A stretch of 64,000 bases of DNA from Lactuca virosa (lineage: Eukaryota > Streptophyta > Magnoliopsida > Asterales > Asteraceae): contig CAKMRJ010005523.1 of NCBI GenBank assembly GCA_928212115.1, forward strand, positions 248,223,902 through 248,287,901. Reading direction: 5' to 3'. Positions within the stretch are counted from its first letter, which is position 1, and each line of letters starts with the position of its first letter. Both the position numbers and the translations under genes were made by a program. Of this stretch, positions 56,119-64,000 are shown piece by piece. The notes beneath the pieces are model-generated. The model saw only the letters and a list, made by a program, of their open reading frames with translations. It was not told where the DNA came from and did not search any database.

Positions 56119-57791
56119 TATGACATCCCCATTTTCACGGCCAGAAAAGACCGATTTTGTTTATGCTTTATAAAAATCAGAGTAACACTTTTAATAAAAA
56201 TGTTTCGGAATTTGTTCCCAGAAAAACATGATAAATACGTTATCAAAGCATTTCCGAAGAAATGTATTTTTATTCATTTTAAAACATTTGGGATGTCATC
56301 GTCAATACAGAAACATAAGCATAAACAGAACTTACAATCATTTACACTAGTGATCTACATCTCTTTAATCTCTCAGTGTAAAGTAACTTCGTATCGAAAC
56401 CTGTGATACAAATAAGCTTGAGTGGGTCAGGTTGGGAAACCTGGTGAGTACATAGGGTTTTCAACCCACAATAATATAATTATTATGTTTAAACATCAAA
56501 CAATCAACCAAATTACCCAATCCCCATTACTCTTAAGGGTCTACCCTAAGAGTCACCTATCCCGCATTCGTTAATTCCGAAGACCCTTGCTTCCAGGGTT
56601 TATAAGACAGGCACTAAGTCCATAGCTAGCAATGCTCGTTCGTAAATCACTAATTCCATAGCTGCTAAAGTTCATTCATCGGGTACTAAATCCATAGCTA
56701 CCAACGTTTATCTAATAGGTATTAAGTCCATAGCTACCAACGTTTATCCATCAGGTACTAAGTCTATAGCTACCAACGTTTATCTATCAGGTACTAAGTC
56801 CATAGCTACCAACGTTTATCTATCGGGTACTAAGTCCATAGCTACCAACGTTTATTCAATTGGCACTAAGTCCATACCTGCCAATGTTCACTCATATCAT
56901 CTTTTATCTCTCATCATTCATCTACCCATGTTATACCCAACATATTTGTAGATAATAAATACGTATACAGTTTAAATCATTTAAAACATGTATAAGATCG
57001 TTCATGCGTTGGTATTTACGAGTAATACAACTTTCATTTAGACCCCGTTGGCTAATTCTCATTCTATCTCAGATTTACAAAATTGTATCGAATTTGCCGC
57101 GCTCGAAAAGTAGAGACTAAGCTTCGTCCATAACTTTCGCATATGAGCTTCGTTTTTGACGTTATTTATATCCACGCGTAGGTAAAAATAAAATCTACAC
57201 CTTTCCTTTTTACTCCGTCGGCTAATTATCGACCGATCTTAAATTTAATAGTAGGAGGTGGTTACACTGTTAAATATCCGTGTAAAATTCATAACTTCTA
57301 CATACGGACTCCGTTTTCGTCTGTTTTTTTATCGTTGAGTTCCTATTAATGAGATATTCAACTCTCATTTAGGTTGCGTAGGCCAAAAACCGCTTGAACT
57401 AAAATTCGAGTTTCGAGCCATGCACTGCTATGCCAAATCTTAGAAAATTCATAACTTCCTCATACGAAGTCAGATTTGGGCGTTCTTTTTATGGATGTTC
57501 TTGGTTTAACATATTCTACGACTTTCACTTAGATAACTAAGGCTAGAATTCGCTCTATCGTAAATTCACTATTTACTACACCCGGTGTCGTGCCGCTTTT
57601 GCCGAAAAACTTCGACATGCCATAACTTCTTCGTTATAACTCGGATTTTGGCATTCTTTATATGTACGGAACCCTTAATACATATTCTAAAACTTGGTTA
57701 AGATTATTTATTCTAAATAATCTTTCGTCGAAAAGTCGTTTTCGACCCCTATTATCTCTAAATTGACTAGCCCGGATCTACGGGCGTTACA
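56119..57791 (-). repeat. 5' LTR of E10 (right copy, 1673 bp)
   Basis: Begins TATGACATCCCC (first dinucleotide changed from TG) and ends GGGCGTTACA. The array of about 35 bp is at 56610-56895. An internal deletion joins 57005 to 57007 compared with the left copy. Confidence 0.88.
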
Positions 57792-57796
57792 TAGAG

Positions 57797-58342
57797 GAGT
57801 CCAGATCTGCAACTACACCCTCTGGACAAGCTTAACCCAAGAATGGCCCTCATATTTGCACCAAAATGCCCATAACTCACATAAGAAGAGGTCTAAGAAA
57901 TGGTAAGTCAAGGTAAAGGCTTTTTAACTCCAAATAAATGCTACAACTGTATAAATGTTGGATCTAAAGACTCCTTCTTGCTCCAAGCTCTTCACTCTTC
58001 AAGCTTCTTCAAAGAATGCACCAAAATACACTTTCTTAGCCTAATACACTCTCAAAATGGGAAGTAGGTCGGTTAGGGTTTTCTCTGAACGATAAAGTGA
58101 TGAGGGAGGATGGTGTAAAGGGCTTAAAGTCCTTTAAATAGGATGCAAACCCGAATAATTAGGGTTTCATCAAACAAACTCAACTCGTCGAGTTGGGTAT
58201 CCCAACTCGTCGAGTAGGCTCCAAAACCCGTGTGGCCACACCAACTCCTACACGACGAGTTGGAGCAGCCAACTCGTCGAGTAGGTCCATAAATGTGAAA
58301 AATAAAGGTTTAATAGCTATACCTCGGAATCGGGGTGTTACA
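57797..58342 (-). repeat. E6 solo LTR, segment 4 (LTR start)
   Basis: On the minus strand TGTAACACCCCGATTCC, then ACTCGTCGAGT palindromes at 58180-58285. TTGTG follows at 58343. Confidence 0.82.
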
Positions 58343-58347
58343 TTGTG

Positions 58348-59823
58348 GATCTGGGATCTTGCCTCCTTGGGAAGCTCCATAAGGTATAAAGCTTTGATCT
58401 TGACTTGTGTTTCCTTAAGACCTTGCCATGAGAAGTTTTATGAGTTTTTAGTCCCTTTTTCTTAGACTTAATGAGTATGAGCTACTCTAAGACCAAAGGA
58501 TATGTCCTTTTTGAAGATTTGAGGTGCATTAAGTCGTAAAAATGCTCTTTTGACTCATTTGGTGCTTGCATGCTAGTTATAGAAGTCATAAGTGGTTAGG
58601 ACAAAATAGGGTTACGGTATTGGGACTTATTAAGGCATGCATAAACATAAAGTTGGAAACTTTATTGTTTGGAACACCTTTTTAGGCTTAGATCTAGATT
58701 TGGACATTTGGACTTGTTGAATTAACCAATTAATGGAAGTTTTGCATGGTAGCTGTATACGCTGGGCGTACTATGGGGCACGTTGGGCCTACGTGGTCAA
58801 CTACCCGTTTTGGTCAAGGGCTGAATACACGGGGCGTAGGATCTGTGTACGTTGGGCGTACTCAGCTGGGTTGACTTTTCGTTGACCGTTGACTTTCCGT
58901 TGAATCTTGACCTAGTTTGACCTTAGGGGCATTTTGGGTGTTTTGTTAAGAATCCTAAGCGTCGGGTCTCTCCCTGTGTATAAGTGATCTGTAGAGTTGA
59001 CTAGTGGAGCGATATTCTTTTCTGCTACCTTTACGGATTTACGAGGTGAGTTTTCCTCACTAAACTCACGAGTTGAAGGCACCAAGGTTGGTCCATTGGT
59101 TTGACAACTTGATATTCGTTGATATGCTGAGTATGGAATGGATATGCATGCTAGTTTTGATATGCTAGTCTGGTAGATCGGCAGGACTAACTGTGATACT
59201 GTTTATATGATTATTTGTATATGTTAGTATCTGTTATATGTCGACATATTGTGTGGGTTGGGTTGAGGTTGTACTACTCCGTGTGGTAGCCAACAAACCT
59301 TGGAGCAATCTAGGTATAAGCTGAGGGCCGGGTAGGGCATGGCAGACTCATACTGAGGGCTCATGAGCATTCCGGATACGAGCTGAGGTCTGGATAGGGC
59401 ATTCTAGACTCATACTAAGGGCTTGGTGGTATTTAGTTCAAGGACATATCGGTACGGGGAGTAAGCCAGACATAAGTTGTAGGCCCCGAGGGCAAGCCAG
59501 ACTTATGCTGTGGGCTCAGGGGTAATATAGTCTTTTAGGTGTGGACCCATTGCATGTTGTTATTGTATATGTGTTATTTGATTATGTTTTGGTACTTTGG
59601 GGGAACTCACTAAGCTTTGGGCTTACAGTTTTGCGTTATGTTTCAGGTACTTCAGACGATCACAGGAAGGTGAAGGCATGACCGTACACGTCCTCGTGTT
59701 TTGACTTTTGATTTTGGGAAAACTTTGATATGGAACATGTTTTGAAAACTATGTTGTAAACAATTAATGATTTTGGGTTGGTTTTAAAAGTTTAAAATTT
59801 TCATGATTTTTATGGATGTTACA
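58348..59823 (+). repeat. 3' LTR of E5, second part
   Basis: Resumes after the TTGTG duplication and ends TTATGGATGTTACA. GTACGTTGGGCGTAC-type words at 58750-58865 match those in the first part. Degenerate repeats with GACTCATACTGAGGGCTC lie at 59320-59520. Both parts together give 1910 bp. Confidence 0.82.
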
Positions 59824-60954
59824 AGTGCGGGATACTTGAACGTTTTTCTTTAGCCTAAAAGAAGACAAACAATATGAAGATCTTTTCAAATCATAGAATG
59901 GAAACTAAAAAGCGATGACGATGAGTTCATGAGAGTACCTTACCCTAGGGTACTAGACTATCGTGATGAACAGTTTAACGGGTGGAAGTTTGTAAGCCCT
60001 ACTTACAAGTTCTGTGATTTATGATGAAAAGTTAATATTACACGGAGAACGTGACGAGGGAATCAATAGGGATAAGACTTCGAGAGGTGATAACTAGATG
60101 ATGAAGGAACAATATCTAGAAGACGTCTTATGATTGATCAAGGAAGAAGACGATTTCACATAATGGAATATTGAAGAATGCAAATTGAACATCAAGGATC
60201 TTATAGTACTAACAAGGTGTGGATAAGATTAAACACTTGAAGTTTGTTAAAAAGGATTGTCAAGAAGACGATGATGTGCTAAAGAAATTTGTGTAATTTC
60301 CATAAATGAGTCAGAGAGACGAACTACTAGAGCATGAAATCCATAGGGTGGCTTGAGCCTTAAAAGAAGTTCCTTCAATTCTTTTAAGGGTTAGATGGTA
60401 AAAAGAATACAAAAGTGTGATGATGTGATGTTACAAGAACTCATAACACTCTGGGGGATGAGTAACAACAACATCCGATGCTTGGAATTATGAGTGACAC
60501 GAACCAATGATACAATATTTAGAACTTCCAAGTTATGAAACCTGATGAAGCGGACCAAGCACACTCAAGTACAACTGGGAACCAGATTTGGGTATTGCTG
60601 CCAAACTGGATTTGACAACCAGACAAGGAGCGGGATAACTTATGATAATGAGATCTTCTGTGATGAGTCCATATAGTTGATAAACCTTTGACTCATAGCA
60701 TTGTAGGTCACTTGATTACGACTAAAGGACACATATATCAATTGACACAAAAGTTGGTTGTGAATTCAAAAGGGAAAATTAATTGCATAAGTCATAAAGG
60801 TTGTCTAAAAGTACACATGACCGGGTAATATATGATTAATGGATGAAACTTCACTCATTCATAAGAAAGGTCAAGAAATAGAAAAATCTAAAGTATGATG
60901 ATATTAGAGAGCCTAAAATAACAAAGTGTTGAATGGAAGATTCGTGTAACATCC
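59824..60954 (+). other. Unassigned stretch, probably element interior
   Basis: AT-rich with stops in all frames. No domain, repeat or RNA gene seen. It lies between the end of E5 and a + strand LTR, so it may be the decayed interior of E12. Confidence 0.35.
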
Positions 60955-62152
60955 AAATTCAGGAGGTTTCTTATTTTGGGATTGTGGACTGTAATCTGAT
61001 CATGTAAAGGACTTGGGCTTCAAGGAAATAAAGTTTAGACCTTATTGGATGTTGATAATATTGATTATGTGATCTAATCCCTTGATTTATGTTTTTGAGC
61101 AAAAGGGTAAAATGGGAAAAATGATGTTTCAGACTTCTTGCAATAATTATTGAATTTAGCTTGGTGTATTTTAAGTCAAAAGTAATTAGTTAGAATTGTG
61201 GGGCTTGTCAATACTTTCGTGTGGATATAAAGATTACCGAAAACGGAGTTCATACGAAGAAGTTATGACCGTTTGAAGCTGGAGTGCAATTGGGTGAAAA
61301 CATGTCACCACGAGGTGACCAATAGATTGTGACCAGGTGGGAGCCGCCACGAGGTGGCAAGTAGGTTGCGACGAGGTGGCCGTTGTACAACCCAAGTCCA
61401 TGAAGTGTAGGCTTTTCAAGGTATTTAAAGGTAAGGATTAATGTTTTAGGGTATTTTCTTAGCCTCTATCACATCTAGAACCCTTTGGTAGCAACCCTAA
61501 CCTCCCTCTTCATAATTTGAGCTCCTCCTATCTGACCTCCCCTCTTTTGGATGATTTCGATGGTATTTTGATGAAGGTTGAAGATCAAGAAGGTTCTTTT
61601 GGTTGCAAGGAATGTTGTTTGAAGTTTGGATCCATCAAAGTCACTCCATTTCTTGATTAGTGTGAGTATAAAGTTCATATCATGTTCTTTAGTTCTTTAG
61701 ATCTCTTCATTTTTAGTTTTTGGCCCTTTATGTCCATTTTATGAGTGATCTTGGAGTTGAGTGGACTCTAACATCTTTTGATCATTTTGGAATGCTTCTT
61801 GGACGTCATTGACTAGGAAAGTTATGATCTTTTGTCTTCCTTTTTTCCATGTAAGTTATCTTGGTCATTTAGGTTACTTTGGGGTATTAAAGTTTAGATC
61901 TTGATAGTTTGAGACATTATTATGGACAAATTTGGAAACGTTATCCATCTAAACATCATTTTGATTCAGATCGGAAGGTTGGAGACTTCTACTTAATGAA
62001 TTAAGTTGATAAATATGCATTGTTGGTCCATTTGAGACATGAAGACTAGATTTCGGTTGTGTGGAACATCCTAATGGATAAAGTTGGAAACTTTATCCAT
62101 TATGAAGCTATTAGGAATGAGATATGATGATATGAGTTTTAGTCTTTAGGGA
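60955..62152 (+). repeat. E12: + strand gypsy-like LTR, right end cut by E13
   Basis: Starts TGTAACATCC. CCACGAGGTGG-type near-palindromes lie at 61308-61382, comparable in placing to the palindromes in other LTRs here. No TG...CA end is seen before 62153. Confidence 0.6.
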
Positions 62153-63606
62153 TGTAAAATCCAAAAAATCATAAAAATTTAAAATTTTAAAAAACAGCCA
62201 TTAACCATATTTGTTTAGAAGAAAAACCATTGTTTCGAAAGCAAAATCAAATCAGAGTGTCCCAAAAGTCATTATCATGAAAATACGAAGATGTACACAA
62301 TCAAGCCTTCGCTTTACCATGTTCCTATGAAGTACCCGAATCAATAAAATGAAACTGTAAGCCAAAGATTAGTGACTCCCCCCAAAGTACCATCACACAA
62401 AATAACAAACAAAGCATGAGCCTTCAGCCTGACTGGACCGGCTCGCAGGACCTACAGCCTATCAGGACCTGTCTACGGTCCTTCAACCTAACTGGAACAT
62501 ATCGCAGTGCCTACAGCCTATCTGGACCGCTCTTCGGGCCTTCGGCCTCACTGGACCGCCTCTTAGGGCCTACAAACTATCCAGACTGCCCTGGGTGTCT
62601 TGACCTTCAACACAAAGCGGGACCGCCTCAACACAACCACAATATGTCGACATATGTAACAAACAAACATAAAAACAGAACCAACACCTACAGATAACTA
62701 TAACGATCTACTAGTTAATCATATACTAGCATAACACTATCCTATAACCAAGATACATAATCTAGTAGGCCGACATTGGTGCCTTCGACCCACGAGTACA
62801 CTGAGGAAAACTTACCTCTCAGTCCAAACACAAGCTGAATAAATCTCTGCTCAGAAAACTGGCTCTACCCGACACCTATTAATCAAAATACTGCCCAATC
62901 TTAAATTAATATCAATTTACCCAAAATACCCTTTGGTCGAAAATGTGTTAAACTCAACAAACCAGTTGAGTCAACCCAGCCGATTCAAAAGAGCTTAATA
63001 CATTAGTTCTTATCGTCCAGAACCAGATCGATGCCTAAGATAACATTATAAGTCATAAAGTTTCCAACTTTATGGCTTTGTATGTCTAGAGGTGGTTAAT
63101 ACCAACAAACGCTAACTTCATAATCCATTAGGACATCCTAGCATATGCATGGGGAAGAACTAAAAGCCAAGATCACATTTTTATGCTTCTAGACATCTCA
63201 AAACATCTGAAAGGACAACTTATATGGGCTAGAGCATGCCATACTCATAAAGGTCAAGACATTGGACCAAAATGCTCCACGAATCAAGACTAACAAGATT
63301 TAAAGAAATGTATGCCAAGTTTAAGACTTTATACCTCCAAATGATGCCAACAGATAATGTTATTCTGGATCTAAAGAGTCCCACTCCTCCAAGGTGTTCT
63401 TCTCTCCTTCCTTTCTCGTTCAATGCTACCAAAACACACACACACACACACAAAGCTCAAAAAGCCTTTAGATGGATTACGGTTTGCTTTGGGAGGTAAA
63501 AGTGGGTTGGAAGCTGATAAGGGAATCGACCGTGGGGAGATAATGATGAATATAAAGGGTCCAAACCCTAAAAATTAAGGTTTGAGGATCATGCACGTAC
63601 ACTCCG
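62153..63606 (-). repeat. E13: minus-strand LTR, cut by E14
   Basis: The left edge TGTAAAATCC resembles the mirrored LTR end of E7 with one change. A tandem zone at 62418-62600 repeats GACTGGACCG, CCTACAGCCTATC-type words about every 55-60 bp. The other end is outside the window. Confidence 0.55.
63434..63452 (+). repeat. CA microsatellite
   Basis: Nine to ten CA units. Confidence 0.9.
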
Positions 63607-64000
63607 TGTTGAGATTAAAACTATAAAGATCAAATAGATTCAAACATGTAAGAGCAAACAAACACAGTATATGGATCAAAAGATGTGTCGAATGATTAAA
63701 ATTCATAGCCTCAGAAGAGCTCGATTAAGAACTGCTACTGTAGAGGCTATGTAGGGTTTACAATGACACGACTAACTCATACACGATGGATGCATGCACC
63801 TTAAATAGTAAAACCCTAATAAATAAATGATGGGTAGACAGGCATAACCCGATTACAAAATGGACTATACAATGAAGCCTAATGACGCAACACCTTAATA
63901 ACCCAACAATCTCCCCCTTTGCATCAGTTGAGGCGGGAGGCTCTTCACTGTTGTGTCTTCTTTGTAGTCTTGAAGAGCTTGGGCATGATGCTTAGAAGAG
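63607..64000 (-). mobile_element. E14: minus-strand copia-like element, 3' LTR and edge of interior
   Basis: LTR 63607-63908 (on the minus strand TGTTGGGTTATT...AATCTCAACA, 302 bp), preceded on that strand by the polypurine tract AAAGGGGGAGAT (63920-63909). The last 80 bp are interior. The left flank CTCCG is the expected TSD; the other end is outside. Confidence 0.72.

Larger units (their letters stand above)
42241..57791 (-). mobile_element. E10: non-coding gypsy-like element with long LTRs, TSD TAGAG, interrupted by E11
   Basis: TAGAG lies at 42236-42240 and 57792-57796. The left LTR (3' LTR on the minus strand) is 42241-43637 plus 53451-54620; the right LTR is 56119-57791. The interior, 54621-56118, has a polypurine tract, a primer-binding site and no coding domain. 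The right LTR lacks about 780 bp present in the left one and has about 60 bp extra near 56240-56300. A terminal stem-loop of the gypsy kind supports a gypsy origin. Such elements depend on proteins from others. Confidence 0.87.
22911..58342 (-). mobile_element. E6: solo LTR spread over 35 kb by nested insertions, TSD TTGTG
   Basis: On the minus strand it begins TGTAACACCCCGATTC (58342 downward) and ends GAGTGTTACA (22911). TTGTG precedes 22911 and follows 58342. Its own sequence is 22911-23334, 39277-39714, about 41831-42240 and 57797-58342, about 1.8 kb in all, the size of a gypsy LTR here. No polypurine tract, primer-binding site or internal region belongs to it, so it is a solo LTR, the product expected from recombination between two LTRs of one element. 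Confidence 0.82.
20767..59823 (+). mobile_element. E5: Ty3/gypsy element, 3' half, split by E6
   Basis: The pol remnant 20767-22459 and the 3' LTR (22477-22910 plus 58348-59823) belong to one + strand element. The LTR resumes exactly after the TTGTG duplication that flanks E6, and the same GGGCGTAC-type words occur in both LTR parts. The 5' half is cut off by E4 at the left. This is the visible outer frame of most of the window; what lies between 22911 and 58347 was inserted later. Confidence 0.85.

Noticed and set aside
1..64000. Caulimovirus-like (pararetrovirus) insertion
   Set aside because: Integrase, LTRs and TSDs are present and no movement protein or coat-protein motif was seen.

Overview
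This window looks like plant heterochromatin. I see no host gene, tRNA, rRNA or bacterial-type feature. Nearly all of the 64 kb is LTR retrotransposon sequence of the Ty3/gypsy and Ty1/copia types, inserted into one another. The recurring short palindromes ACTCGCCGAGT and ACTCGTCGAGT and the style of the LTRs recall lettuce (Lactuca, Asteraceae). That species guess comes from memory and was not checked; a dicot is the safer statement.

I named the elements E1 to E14. Four of them have both ends and a matching 5-bp target-site duplication (TSD) that I found by eye: E3 7741-14241 (CATCC), E7 23335-39271 (TCTTA), E10 42241-57791 (TAGAG) and E11 43638-53445 (CTATG). A fifth, E6, is a solo LTR whose ends lie 35 kb apart at 22911 and 58342 (TTGTG), because later insertions opened it.

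Left part, 1-20766. E1, the 3' part of a + strand gypsy element, sits in the 5' LTR of the + strand copia element E2 (5630-20007). E2 also carries E3, a Sirevirus-like copia element that has lost its pol gene. E2 itself lies in E4, a minus-strand element of which only the leader and one LTR are visible. E4 lies in the pol gene of the + strand gypsy element E5.

Middle part, 20767-59823. The 3' LTR of E5 is split at 22910/58348 by solo LTR E6. E6 was hit by E7 (minus gypsy, interrupted by the truncated minus gypsy E8), by E9 (5'-truncated minus copia) and by E10 (minus, non-coding, interrupted by the young + gypsy E11). Right part, 59824-64000: an unassigned 1.1-kb stretch, a + strand LTR (E12), a minus LTR (E13) and a minus copia LTR (E14) running off the window.

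Coding content is gag and pol only. The most intact coding stretch is the pol of E8 (protease tail, reverse transcriptase, RNase H, integrase, chromodomain-like tail, without a stop). Other copies carry frameshifts, stops or internal deletions. All gypsy integrases end in a chromodomain-like tail, as in chromoviruses of the Tekay/Del type; that lineage is my inference. All visible primer-binding sites match initiator tRNA-Met.

The most interesting signal is a small stem-loop at the end of pol, just before the polypurine tract, in six gypsy-type elements of three LTR families. It keeps a GGGAC or GAGGAC loop while the stem sequence changes in a complementary way. I found no unknown enzyme system.
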